DNA of 64,000 nucleotides from Gyrodactylus bullatarudis. Lineage: Eukaryota; Platyhelminthes; Monogenea; Gyrodactylidea; Gyrodactylidae. The stretch covers positions 62,001-126,000 of the forward strand of contig SSNU01000289.1 in NCBI GenBank assembly GCA_012064415.1. Reading direction: 5' to 3'. Position numbers and translations under genes: made by a program. A model generated the notes under the pieces. The model was not told the DNA's origin. It worked only from the letters and a program-made list of their open reading frames with translations, and did not search any database. Positions 57,501-64,000 of this stretch are shown piece by piece (the stretch's first letter is position 1; each line of letters opens with the position of its first letter).

Positions 57501-59035
57501 TCAAGAATATTTGAGTAAGATTCTAAACGCATAAGGAAGGTCAGAGAAGACAGACGTATATTATAGTGATAAACGTTATATTTCGCCGGGTCTCTTCAGA
57601 CTCTACCCCGGTAACATTTAAATACTATTACAATGCAAAATATTCCATTGGTCCAGTTCGTGATTGTATTTTAGCCATCACTAGATGTCCACATAAAACG
57701 CAAACAAATCGAGAAAATAAGTAAAATCCTTGAACCCACGACTTTTTCCTCCCTCTTATCCTCTACACAAAAGGTAACTAGATGCTAAAATGAAAACAAC
57801 GAGAAGTTTGCTGAAGCCGATAATCAATCAATTCTAGTTCCAAGTACAGCCCCAGCAACAGTTGGATAAAGTTGAGAGAAAACGACGTAGAGACAGTGGA
57901 CAACAGAAAATTGATCAGTTCATGAAAGGGCAGAAATAATTACTTGTGAGCAGAGTCTTTCACGCTGACAACTCCCTTTCTTTCCACCCTCCCCTAGGGA
58001 GGACTAAAATACAAGCACGAGATGTACCAATGGAAGTCAGGGAATATTTTGCATTGTAATAGTACTTAAATGTTGCCGGGGTAGAGTCTGAAGAGACCCT
58101 GCGCAATATAACGTTTATCACTCAAACGCTAGTTTTCTGTAACCTTCCTTATGAGTTTAGAACTAAACATCTTTACCATGTTCGAATTCTAAATGAAAAA
58201 ATTAAGATTTCTTATTCCTAACTTTATATCAGCCAACTATACTTCCTACTAATAAGTGTTAAATTTGTTTAAATCTATCCAGTGAATAATAGTCGTGAGT
58301 AGTCACCATATTAAAATTCAATCATACTCTATTCTTCTTGTATAATTGCTTTTATGAGAAAATAAAATATTGTTAAATTTCAAATGGTACAGAAATCGTT
58401 TTTCACCTCTTTACAAGCCTGATTAAAATTTATCTTATTCATGATGTAAGCTGACAAATTGACACTATTGACAATCAATATTTATTTTCGTCAAGAATTA
58501 TTCTGCCCCTGGAAAAGGGTACTTAACTGTTTTTGATTTACTGAGATTTTCTTTCAGAATTCATCAATCCGAGACAGGAAATTGCTCAATACATAAAAGA
58601 ATTAGAGAACAAAAATAAATGTGAGTTCCATGTTTAAACCAATCAGATTGGGCCTGACCATTGTTCACTGTAGTATTAAAAGGAATTCCTCTAAATCATT
58701 TTTAATTACAGCCTTAACGAACGAGATAAGCCAATTGACTAGGGTTAATGAAGAACTTCGCCGTGAACTAGCTCAAACGAACAAGTCCCTGAATGAAACA
58801 CGAATAGACTTGTCTAATCTTAAAAATAGCCTGCTTGCAGACAACCTAGAAAAGTATTTAGAAGTGAAAAGTTCCAAGAGTGACCTTGATAATCAATCAA
58901 CAATGTCCCCTTTTGATAGCAAATCGACTGGCTATCATTCAGCAGCAAAATTCGAATCAGCCAACCAATCCCCGATGAGATTTCAACAGAATGATACCAA
59001 TACAAACAGTATTTTGAGACCAAATGCCAATTCCA
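39575..59035 (+). CDS. C2-domain / coiled-coil protein, gene B, 3' end not found
   Basis: Exons: 39575-39641, 39723-39834, 39860-40153, 42446-42766, 42830-42846, 50032-50262, 50373-50396, 58558-58620, 58712-59035, all phase-consistent (1453 nt). The last ends at a GTGAGT donor, so more exons follow, either past the gypsy element or outside the window. The N-terminal C2-like domain reads PKTVKLICKVLDSHEIT, TKIWRAIFYGG, EWNTEVDIEI, IVIIVRDAKKREAGQLIINL and GILHFRIYATE. Next are a basic Ser-rich linker (SISQLSQLF, SRLRKFKKKSG), a disordered Pro/Asn/Ser region, and a coiled coil (IAQYIKELENKN, LTRVNEELRRELAQTNK, RIDLSNLKNSLLADN). Exons of 17 and 24 nt and an intron of 25 bp are notable. The 19-kb span is due to repeats in introns. 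Layout resembles class I Rab11-FIPs; family uncertain. Confidence 0.8.
39835..39859 (+). other. 25-bp intron in gene B
   Basis: GTAACTTGAA ... ACATTTTAG. Reading through gives TAA directly. Removal gives ..EWNTEVD-I-EIKNPKNP, aligning with gene A at the same codon and phase. One of the shortest spliceosomal introns I would expect in an animal. Confidence 0.85.
41271..41680. repeat. Fold-back family 1, deleted copy (about 410 bp)
   Basis: Starts AACCTAATTAAAATGAAAA and ends TTTTCATGTCAACTAGCTTT. Arms match the 24971 copy but the central loop and part of each arm are lost. In gene B intron 3. Confidence 0.7.
42873..43583. repeat. Fold-back family 1, full copy (about 710 bp)
   Basis: Begins ATTGACATGAAGATGAGAAT immediately downstream of the 17-nt exon 5 donor of gene B and ends CATCTTCATTTCAATTAG. 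The arms pair almost throughout (GGCCGTTTATTGAATTTCG against ATAAACGGCC, and AATCGATAAAAATCTTGAGC on the right). Any transcript of gene B intron 5 would contain this hairpin. Confidence 0.85.
43808..44015 (-). repeat. Second copy of the 22.9-kb interspersed repeat
   Basis: Homologous to 22925-23075 with an AT-rich insertion near 43895-43945 (GACTCTGATAAAATAAAATA). Boundaries are unclear. Confidence 0.65.
44168..44540. mobile_element. Ginger-type MITE, 373 bp
   Basis: Ends TGTTGTGACGAATTTGG / CCAAATTCGTCACAACA with TATA on both flanks. Shares the termini and GATTATGCATAATC palindromes with the 35094 element. No coding sequence. An internal AT-rich stretch looks unrelated. Confidence 0.82.
44545..45229. 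other. Intronic sequence of gene B, nothing further seen
   Basis: No exon, repeat terminus or RNA motif that I can support. Confidence 0.4.
45259..45306 (-). ncRNA. Hammerhead-ribozyme-like RNA, Penelope 3' region
   Basis: Minus strand: stem I TTTGGT, core CTGAAGA, 8-nt stem II region GAACCGAC, GAA, a 14-nt self-complementary stem III (AATAAAGCTTTATT), C at position 17, then ACCATAA. Stem I pairs GGT/ACC plus T-A. All core nucleotides expected of a hammerhead are present. Stem II is very short, as reported for Penelope hammerheads. Predicted cleavage is 3' of the C at plus position 45266. Confidence 0.7.
45409..46305 (-). pseudogene. Penelope-like element protein, C-terminal GIY-YIG endonuclease part
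   Basis: 298-codon frame, open even upstream of its first Met (GYKVRLLPKTT), hence truncated. GIY-YIG core: VVYEFKCSCGQSYIGMT, RPISARIKEHL, then an H in IRQTNHSAG and E in LEIAEAKLVNEELPSL. The cysteine-bearing GIY motif (KCSC) is typical of Penelope-like endonucleases. A Ser/Thr/Pro-rich tail follows, ending KRAPPGTRTLDEFLTVPRA. A related tail (ending KIDQFMKGQK) appears in the 57.5-kb copy. Both are hydrophobic-anchored endings that could bind a partner such as a sliding clamp, which is speculation. Confidence 0.85.
46323..48122. other. Intronic sequence of gene B with weak fold-back traces
   Basis: No exon seen. 46480-47045 has blocks that vaguely match fold-back family 2 (GATATGAAAAGTC at the left and AAAATCGTAGATTCCCAACT at the right), probably an old copy. 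An AT-only palindromic tract lies at 48070-48115. Confidence 0.35.
48898..48936 (-). ncRNA. Hammerhead-like RNA, second family
   Basis: Minus strand: stem I TCACTA, core CTGATGA, 8-nt ACCATAAA, GAA, stem III ATG-TA-CAT, T at position 17, stem I' TAGTGA (six perfect pairs). The stem II region does not pair, so activity is doubtful, but the spacing equals that of the other copies. Confidence 0.5.
48954..49717. other. Assembly gap (764 N)
   Basis: Unsequenced bases. Reading frames shown through it are artefacts. It lies inside the Penelope fragment and next to a large hairpin, both likely causes of the failed assembly. Confidence 1.
50648..51230. repeat. Fold-back family 2, full copy (about 580 bp)
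   Basis: Left end AGGAATTTATGATTTTTAC, right end AAAAATCATAAATTTCC. Inside, AAGTTTATTTTTAGGATC pairs with GATCCTAAAAATCAACTT. In gene B intron 7. Confidence 0.75.
51231..52496. other. Intronic sequence of gene B, nothing seen
   Basis: No exon, terminal repeat or RNA structure that I can support. Confidence 0.4.
52497..53360. repeat. Fold-back family 1 copy split by a solo LTR
   Basis: The left arm (GATATGAAAATGAAACTCAA to TTTTGAGCT at 52697) and the right part (AGCTCAAAGTTTTTATCG from 53095 to about 53360) form one family 1 copy. The junction is exactly at GAGCT, where the LTR at 52698-53093 is inserted. Confidence 0.75.
52698..53093 (-). mobile_element. Solo LTR with 5-bp target-site duplication
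   Basis: The 396-bp insert starts TGTTGTGGATCC and ends CATCATAACA, giving TGTT...AACA ends. It is flanked by GAGCT (52693-52697) and AAGCT (53094-53098), one mismatch. On the minus strand GGGAATAAAGAAGAGTTGC supplies an AATAAA poly(A) signal and a GC-richer stretch, as in LTR R regions. It is not similar to the gypsy element at 59.2 kb, so it is a second LTR family. Confidence 0.8.
53361..53949. other. Intronic sequence of gene B, nothing seen
   Basis: AT-rich, low complexity; no supportable exon or terminus. Confidence 0.4.
53958..54607. mobile_element. hAT-type MITE, 650 bp, with 8-bp duplication
   Basis: Ends TAGGGCAACCA and TGGTTGCCCTA. Both flanks are ATAATCAG (53950-53957 and 54608-54615), an exact 8-bp target-site duplication as made by hAT transposases. 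The internal sequence is AT-rich with no transposase; the 75-codon frame at 54065-54292 looks accidental. Confidence 0.85.
54616..55433. other. Intronic sequence; 88-codon frame of unknown origin
   Basis: A plus-strand frame at 55100-55366 (KKILKRDFSSNLIESSSFAL, RLFHNFYKNQ, THCGPQ-like end) has some complexity and may be decayed mobile-element protein. No family recognised. Confidence 0.25.
55434..56468. repeat. Inverted-repeat element with about 165-bp arms, left arm interrupted
   Basis: The left arm AAAAGACAAATGAGGTATGG, GTGTACCTATTCTTATTATG ... GATAGAATAG-like segments to 55548 continues at 55789-55832. The right arm 56322-56468 is its uninterrupted reverse complement. The 240-bp family 1 fold-back at 55549-55788 splits the left arm. 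The interior carries short frames (55891-56185) without recognisable domains. Confidence 0.8.
55549..55788. repeat. Fold-back family 1, short derivative with clean ends
   Basis: Begins AACCTAATTGACATGAAG and ends ATGTCAATTAGGTT. The intact right arm of the host element preserves the empty site TATACTACTTATAC, so the inserted length is directly defined. ACT occurs on both sides. Confidence 0.82.
56895..57206 (+). pseudogene. N-terminal fragment resembling KRBA2-type integrase
   Basis: A 103-codon frame including ARYEEFVTKVKSSK, NLYKISRNYDVEVIENEE and LKRKRVNTIQR. It has the same layout as the first frame of the 35.1-kb element (KYQNLLSKIK ... YRIREKYSLIVLGSEEKI). The segment ends near a TGTTA-type terminus (57212-57232, read on the minus strand) followed by TATATA. 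ATGTAGAAACT occurs inverted near 56473 and 57225. Likely a second, different Ginger-like family, reduced to its N-terminal helical region. Confidence 0.45.
57561..57607 (-). ncRNA. Hammerhead-ribozyme-like RNA, left Penelope repeat
   Basis: Minus strand: GTAGAGT, CTGAAGA, GACCCGGC, GAA, stem III ATATAACGTTTAT, C17, ACTATAA. Stem I pairs AGT/ACT, then a mismatch, then A-T and T-A. Intact core. An alternative hairpin (CCGGG ... CCCGG enclosing GTCT-GAAG-AGAC) is also possible. Confidence 0.7.
58081..58126 (+). ncRNA. Mutated hammerhead-like RNA, right Penelope repeat
   Basis: Same unit as at 57561 but with CTGAAGAGACCCTGCGCAAT: the invariant GAA became GCA and the stem II closing side changed. 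Expected to be inactive. Confidence 0.55.
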
Positions 59036-59215
59036 GTGAGTCATATATATATTTACTCATTTCGAGATTTTTCCAAGGTACTTTTTATGGAGAAATTCTA
59101 CGTGTTTTTTAAGATTAATTGACCAATAACAAAAACCTTGAGGAGTTAAAAATAATTATCTTTACTCCAATAAATAAGAAATTAGCAAAGATCCAATAAG
59201 AATACTAAGTGCTAT
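59036..59215. other. Intron following gene B exon 9
   Basis: Begins with GTGAGT. No further exon is seen before the gypsy element. Confidence 0.5.
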
Positions 59216-59477
59216 CATAGCTCGCTACAGAATAAGTGTCATTAACATCTTCGTAAGAAGAGGAAGAAGAATTGAATTGTTGAGACATAAATATAGCTTT
59301 ATTGTTCGATATAGTATTTTACTCTTGAATTTGAAAATGTATCTTAATTTTGCCGCGGTCCTTTGTTTAATCCTCCTCCTAACGGAAAAGGTTGTTTATC
59401 TGTAAGGAAAGAAGTTTATTATAAATTTAAGATTAGTTATTATATAATTTGGATAACTCCAGGATGTATCCCTGTCA
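59216..59477 (-). repeat. 3' LTR of the gypsy-like element
   Basis: Starts TGACAGGGATACATCC directly after the polypurine tract. Contains CAATAAAGCTATATTTATG (poly(A) signal). The downstream boundary near 59216 (GATAGCA) is approximate. No matching 5' LTR is in the window. Confidence 0.6.
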
Positions 59478-59487
59478 TCTCCCCTCT

Positions 59488-59808
59488 CTAAAAGCTTGGG
59501 TAATATGTTTTCAAAAATTTAGTCTCTACTTCCTTATCGTATCTGCGATTTGGTATTCTACCTCTACTTGAGCGTCTAGGCTCATAGTCAGATTCTTTTT
59601 TGTTTCTATTGTTTACCTCCCTAGTGTTCCTGCCATTTTCCCTATTGTTGTGTGTATCAGTGTTATTACTTTTTGTGTGTGTGTTATCGTTGAGTGTCTT
59701 ACCTAAAACTTCTTCAGTATATCTTTTTTTTGTGTGATTTATGTGTCTTATGAGAACCCTGTCGTTCTCCTCTCTTATGTGAACGATTTCCCCTTCTGCT
59801 TTCGTCAC
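59488..59808 (-). pseudogene. Gypsy integrase C-terminal tail
   Basis: 106 codons: EGEIVHIREENDRVLIRHIN (the SH3-like tail region), a Asn/Thr/Arg-rich linker, and RRSSRGRIPNRRYDKE, the basic ending often seen at the end of gypsy pol. It ends with a stop at 59488, close before the polypurine tract. Confidence 0.7.
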
Positions 59809-59952
59809 TAGCCCTTTTCCCCAATTATCTTTTAATGTGTTTTTATACCATATTTATTCCCTTCTGCGTATTTCCCTATTTTACTTTTATGTTCTAGTTT
59901 GGGTTTTAGTAAGGATAATTCCGATCTGGGTTCGAAGCTAAACATTAAGCCA

Positions 59953-60603
59953 TTAAACCATATGTACTCGTTCCCATGGTTTCATTGCATTCGGCCAGTG
60001 TTTTGGTTCCGCTCTGGGAGGTAGTTTGCTAGCTTGGATACACTTTTCGCATTTCCGGTAGAATTCTATAATATCATTTGCCATATTTGTCCAGTAGACT
60101 ACTTTCCTAGCTCTGTTGATAGTTTTGGCAGCACCTTGATGACCTTTATGCAGGACTTCGAGGACCCTAAGTATGAGTGATTTTGGTATCACTATTCTTT
60201 CCCTCAACATTACGCATTCATTTATTATACTTATTTCGTCTTTCTTCTGTGCAAAAGATTTTATGTCAAGTGGGAGGTTTTTCTGTTTTGGCCAACCTTC
60301 CTGGATGTGTCGTTTTACTTTAACTAAGCTTTCATCTGCTAGGGTATGAGCTCTAAAGTCCTCCCAGGTGAGATCTATTTTATTAATTTCTTCCCTAGTG
60401 TCTTCGATGATTTCGTGGTCGGTGTTTAGTGTCATTGTGTTTATCTCTGCTATGACTTGATCTTCATCTTGGTCTTTCGTTTCCTCAATTAGTCTGAATA
60501 AACAGTCGGCCATGCCGAATTTGTTTGTACCGATGTGCTCTATTTCAAAATCATACTTGGACAAATGGACTCCCCATCGTTGTAATCTACATGCAGTATA
60601 CAC
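59953..60603 (-). pseudogene. Gypsy RNase H end and integrase zinc-binding domain
   Basis: The frame carries the end of RNase H (KYDFEIEHIGTNKFGMADCL), a linker, and the HHCC zinc-binding domain (VLHKGHQGAAKTI ... FYRKCEKCIQASK). It stops at WERVHMV, just where the catalytic DDE core should begin. The core is absent from the window, so integration function is lost. Confidence 0.8.
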
Positions 60604-61799
60604 GGGTATTCCATCTTTTGGTTTGAATATATTGAGTAGTGGTTTGTGGTCTGTTTGGAGTATAAAATGGTATCCTATTATATATTTATGAAGGCGGTTT
60701 AAAGTGAATACTAAGGCCAGTCCTTCTTTTTCGATCTGGCTGTATTTTCTCTGTGCGGTGTTTAATGTGTGGTGTACGTGAATTATTGGTTTCCTTACGC
60801 CAAACTTGTCTTCTTGGAGGAGGAAACACCGCCAACTGCCTTCTCGCTGGCATCCCCGGCTACAATGGATGTCTTCGATGGGTCGAAATGAGCTAGCATA
60901 GTTTCGTCCGAGATGAGATTTTTTATTGCCTCAAATGCTGTCTGTTGGTTACTCTTCCATGTGAATGATATGTTCTTCCTGAGTAGTTCTGATAGCTCTG
61001 GTGTGTATTTGTGAATTCCGCTGATGTATGGGCTATAATATGTGGCCATGCCCATGAAGGACATCAGTTCCTTGCTATTGGTAGGTGTTTTCATTCTCTG
61101 GAATACTTCGATTTTTTTCGGGTCTGGTTTTCGCCCCTTTTCGTTGATTATGTGACCTAGAAACTTTATTTCTTTCTCGAAAAATTTGCTTTTCTCGGTA
61201 TTTGCTTTTAGTCCATATTCTTGGAGTCTCTCGAATAGGTTGATGAGGTTGCGCCCTAGATCTTTTTCGCTTCTCGCAAACCCAAGTATGTCGTCCTTGT
61301 ATGTTAAGATGCCGGGTAAACTGTTGACTACCTTGTCGATTATTTCCTGACAAATTGCTGAAGCTGTTTTTACCCCATACCAAAGTCTTTTGCATCTATA
61401 TAATCCCTTGTGAGTGTTAATATTAAGTATTTTTTGTGATTCTTCGTCTAATGGTATTTGTAGAAATGCTTCAGCTAGATCTACGATAAAAAATACTTTC
61501 CCCCCGGTTAATTGGCTAAGTTTGTGTTCGACATCTTTTGCCGGATAAATATGAGGTAATATTTGGTCGTTAAATCTCCCGGATAAGTCAATGCACGTGC
61601 GGATCTTCACGTTCGGCTCTAGTACGTATACCAACGGAGCAGCCCAGTCGGCATATCTGATGGCTTCGATAAAATCTTCTCGTTCTAGTCTATCGAGTTC
61701 CCTTGATAGTGTTTCGATTCTACTATATGGACGGGTCTTGCTCTGTTGAATACAGGTAAGGGCGTCCTTAATCAGTCTGATTTTCCTTGAATTGTGCAT
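60604..61799 (-). pseudogene. Gypsy reverse transcriptase / RNase H
   Basis: Main frame 61799-60795: WAAPLVYVLEPN, IRTCIDLSGRFN, FFIVDLAEAFLQIPL (first catalytic Asp), LWYGVKTASAICQEI, TYKDDILGFA (YxDD box with Lys), KCxF-like KSKFFEKEIKFLGHII, then RNase H start VAGDASEKAVGGV. A single-base frame change near 60830 shifts to FLLQEDKFGVRKPIIHVHHT and YSQIEKEGLALVFTLNR, DHKPLLNIF. The second RNase H acidic residues are retained. Confidence 0.85.
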
Positions 61800-61896
61800 A
61801 TCCCTCGAGATTTGTTATTTAGCTCTGTTATTTCCTCCAAACACGGAGTGCTATCTATATGATTTATTTTGCAGTTGGGGCATTTTTGTCTAATAC

Positions 61897-62172
61897 TGAT
61901 CTCAAATATCTGCATTTAACTGGTTCAAATCTTTCGATAAATCGATAAAAATTTTGAGCTCAAAAGTTGAAAAAGTGGAAATTTGATGCATTTTCAAAAT
62001 TCGAAAAACGGTCTAATCTTGGTCAGAGCGAATATTTTCAGAAAATTTTTTAATATCCACAACTTATCGGCTTATTTTATAATGGAATTCGTAAAGTAAA
62101 TTTTTACCTGACTTTCCTGAGAAAAATTTTGAGTTCTTTGTAAAAAAAGTAAATTCTGATCTTCATGTCAGC
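61897..62172. repeat. Fold-back family 1, one arm
   Basis: AATCGATAAAAATTTTGAGC, TCAAAAGTTGAAAAAGTGG ... GTAAATTCTGATCTTCATGT then CAGCTAG. It corresponds to the right half of the 24971 copy and abuts the truncated gypsy element, so one of the two inserted into or broke the other. Confidence 0.75.
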
Positions 62173-63073
62173 TAGCTTTATATACGAAAGTCCATACTTT
62201 GGAAGTGCTAGAAACTTCTCAATCTCAAATCTTGATCTGAGAAATAATTTACTCAGAAAATGAAGCTCTCATATTATATACTGTATTACGTGGTTATCTT
62301 GCAATGATATAAAAAGTTACTGGTTTATCATTCTAGTGTGCATGTTCCTGAACAAATAAAGATTGTCAACTAACTGGAATATCATCCTAAATTAAAAATT
62401 CATTAAAGAGAATTGATCAAACGAATGATTTCATTTTGAATTAATCTGATCTGAGAAATCGTTATCTCTCTCTTTCTGACTCATCAATTGCATATGCTAG
62501 ATAAATTGGCATTGATTTGTGAATAGTTTTTTTTCTTTTGACAATACCTGGAACTATCACTGATCACTGATCAGTAATCACTGATTACCTACTAGGCGTT
62601 ACCTAGTAAAACAAATAAACAATACAATTATTGTTGATATTAATTGAAATGCGACCTTGTTTCGAAAATATGAGTAAGATTTTCCCTAGTAAATCGACAG
62701 AATAGAAAATATTTTACACCAATCCCTGAAAAATAAATCCTTTGTTTTAGATAGTATGATTCTTTTAACTTTTTATCCATGTTCGGTAATTTTGTATTTG
62801 GAATCCACTGATTTTATGATTCAAATTTTACAGTTTTTTTATTGATTCATAAATCTCGGTTGTTTCTGGAGAGTAATTAGAAAGTATCGTTTGAATATGT
62901 GAGGTAATTAATGAAGAAAATTGAATATCAGGGCATATTTTGATCAATGGAAACCATAAATAGATAAAATCTTTTGATAAATACAGGAATGATAGGAATA
63001 ACCGCACAGTCTGTGTGACCTTGAAATGACCTTGAATCCTATTGGCTAGAATATAACGATAATTTTCGTTTGG
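62173..63073. other. No gene seen
   Basis: An 85-codon minus frame (62828-63085) begins inside the Penelope repeat unit and shows no recognisable domain. A repetitive TGATCACTGATCAGTAATCA tract lies near 62560. Confidence 0.35.
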
Positions 63074-63262
63074 TTCTAAACTCATAAGGAAGCTCAGAGA
63101 AGACAGACGTATATTATAGTGATAAACGTTATATTTCGCCGGGTCTCTTCAGACTCTACCCCGGTAACATTTAAATACTATTACAATGCAAAATATTCTC
63201 TGGCTTCCATTGGCCTCACTAGGGAGGGGTAAAGAGTTTTCAACGTGAAAAACTCTGCTCAC
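63074..63262 (-). mobile_element. Penelope-like 3' end, solo
   Basis: The same unit as the left end of the 57.5-kb copy (AACTCATAAGGAAG ... TTTAAATACTATTACAATGC), extended to AGGGAGGGGTAAAGAGTTTT, which matches 57957-58020 inverted. Only the 3' end is present. Confidence 0.75.
63114..63160 (-). ncRNA. Hammerhead-ribozyme-like RNA, third intact-core copy
   Basis: Identical in core, stem II region, stem III and stem I to the 57561 copy (CTGAAGA, GACCCGGC, GAA, ATATAACGTTTAT, C, ACTATAA). Flanks differ. Confidence 0.7.
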
Positions 63263-64000
63263 AACTAACGATAATTATCTATTATAATAGAAAAAGTACC
63301 AATTCAAATATTTTATACTTAAAAATATGTTTTTCAGGTGAAAAAATTAACAGAACTGTAATTTTTAAAGGAAATTTTTATCTAATTTTTTACAGCTTGA
63401 TAATATCCATCGAATAGTGAAATCATAATTTGGTTACTACGATTTGAAAAAATGCAATTGTAATTTGCAATTTTGTAAATTCATACACCTTCTTTCTAAT
63501 TATAATAACACGTTATTGATGCAAATTAATATACTCTAATAATAAATCACTTGCAGAAAAATGATTGATCTTCCAAATACCGAAAAAACTGTACATTTAT
63601 TGAATATTTTGATAAAGTTATTGTGTTATGTTTAGATTCTATATTTTTGATAGGACTTTAATTTCTGATACAACTGTTTATATATGACTTTGATTCTATT
63701 TTCAGCCTGTTCCCTAAATTTTTCACATTGTAAAATTAAATAATCAACAGCAGTTAATTCCGAGGTTTTACTGGCTTTTCTTTTGTATTGAAGGAATGGC
63801 TCAAAATTATCTCTTTAAGCTGAAAATATTATTTCTTTATTGCTTCTTTAGTTTGATTGACCCTGAAAACTTTACACCTCTAGCTTTCTCATCTGTAAAC
63901 TAATCATGATAAATGATCAATATATTTGATTCAATACGAACATTAAAGCTTTTAAGTTTCTAGTTTTTCTCGAATGAAATAAATAGGTCATCTTTTGATA
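63263..64000. other. No gene seen; possible further intron of gene B
   Basis: I searched for a phase-1 acceptor followed by an open frame to continue gene B and found none that I would defend. Confidence 0.35.

Larger units (their letters stand above)
57518..58165 (+). mobile_element. Short Penelope-like copy with inverted terminal repeats
   Basis: Both ends carry the same ~140-bp unit in inverted orientation (AAACGCATAAGGAAG ... ATGCAAAATATTCC on the left, GGAATATTTTGCATTGTAAT ... CTTCCTTATGAGTTTAG on the right). Between them the plus strand encodes QPQQQLDKVERKRRRDSGQQ and KIDQFMKGQK with a stop at about 57948. This parallels the C-terminal tail of the 45.4-kb endonuclease frame. Penelope elements are known to carry inverted pseudo-LTRs. 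The reverse transcriptase and endonuclease are deleted. Confidence 0.75.
57283..58232. repeat. Fold-back element hosting a Penelope insertion
   Basis: Left terminus AATTGATATGAAGTTTATGA then TTTTTACAGAAATCTC; right terminus GATTTCTTATTCCTAACTTT then ATATCAGCC in inverted orientation. The centre is replaced by the Penelope copy at 57518-58165. Confidence 0.55.
59216..61896 (-). mobile_element. Ty3/gypsy-like LTR retrotransposon, decayed and truncated
   Basis: Minus strand, from 61.9 kb downward. A zinc-knuckle-like CPNCKINHIDSTPC (about 61880) is followed by reverse transcriptase and RNase H (61799-60600). Then come the integrase zinc-binding domain (60603-59953), a C-terminal tail (59808-59488), a purine-rich tract AGAGAGGGGAGA and an LTR starting TGACAGGG at 59477, with AATAAA near 59297. 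Defects: a frameshift in RNase H, loss of the integrase catalytic core, probable loss of protease, and no 5' LTR. The 5' end abuts a fold-back arm at 61897. Confidence 0.88.

Noticed and set aside
61075..61395. 106-codon minus-strand frame
   Set aside because: Out-of-frame overlap of the gypsy reverse transcriptase.
1..64000. CRISPR array, bacterial operons or prophage
   Set aside because: No regularly spaced repeats; genes have spliceosomal introns and are metazoan in type.

Overview
This is animal nuclear DNA: AT-rich, intron-containing genes for conserved metazoan enzymes, separated by large amounts of transposon-derived and fold-back sequence. The elements present are Penelope-like, Ty3/gypsy-like, Ginger/KRBA2-like and hAT-like. 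I cannot fix the species. An arthropod, perhaps a parasitic crustacean, is a guess from gene content and repeat style. Several introns are only 25-42 bp long while others run to several kilobases, a mixture that should help identify the lineage. There is one assembly gap (48954-49717).

Layout. 1-13.2 kb: almost gene-free, with a 150-bp direct repeat, two fold-back elements and one terminal exon of an unrecognised membrane protein (5470-5740, minus). 13.2-24 kb: PPME1 (minus), MVK (plus, intronless) and MMAA (minus). 26-32 kb: weak candidate exons of an unknown gene, a MINDY1/2-type deubiquitinase (minus, intronless) and a GPAT3/4-type acyltransferase (plus). 32.5-59+ kb: two paralogous C2-domain/coiled-coil genes placed head to head. 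Gene A (minus, 9 exons, complete, 339 codons plus stop) and gene B (plus, 9 exons seen, 3' end not found) have start codons 187 bp apart. Gene B's introns are packed with repeats: fold-back elements, Penelope fragments, a Ginger-type MITE, a solo LTR and a hAT-type MITE. 59-62 kb: a decayed Ty3/gypsy retrotransposon. 62-64 kb: repeats and a Penelope 3' end.

Gene order is strikingly alternating. PPME1/MVK, MINDY/GPAT and A/B are divergent pairs with 231, 119 and 187 bp between start codons. MVK and MMAA converge with 2 bp between their stop codons. Functionally the genes are independent housekeeping functions: PP2A demethylation, isoprenoid synthesis, the B12 chaperone GTPase, K48-ubiquitin trimming and glycerolipid synthesis. 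Genes A and B may be membrane-associated C2 adaptors.

The most interesting signal is a set of hammerhead-ribozyme-like RNAs in the terminal repeats of Penelope-like elements at 45.26, 48.90, 57.56 and 63.11 kb, with a mutated copy at 58.08 kb. All have the core CTGANGA-N8-GAA. Stem I and stem III sequences differ between families but keep pairing. All structure and homology statements come from reading the sequence by eye; no database search was run.
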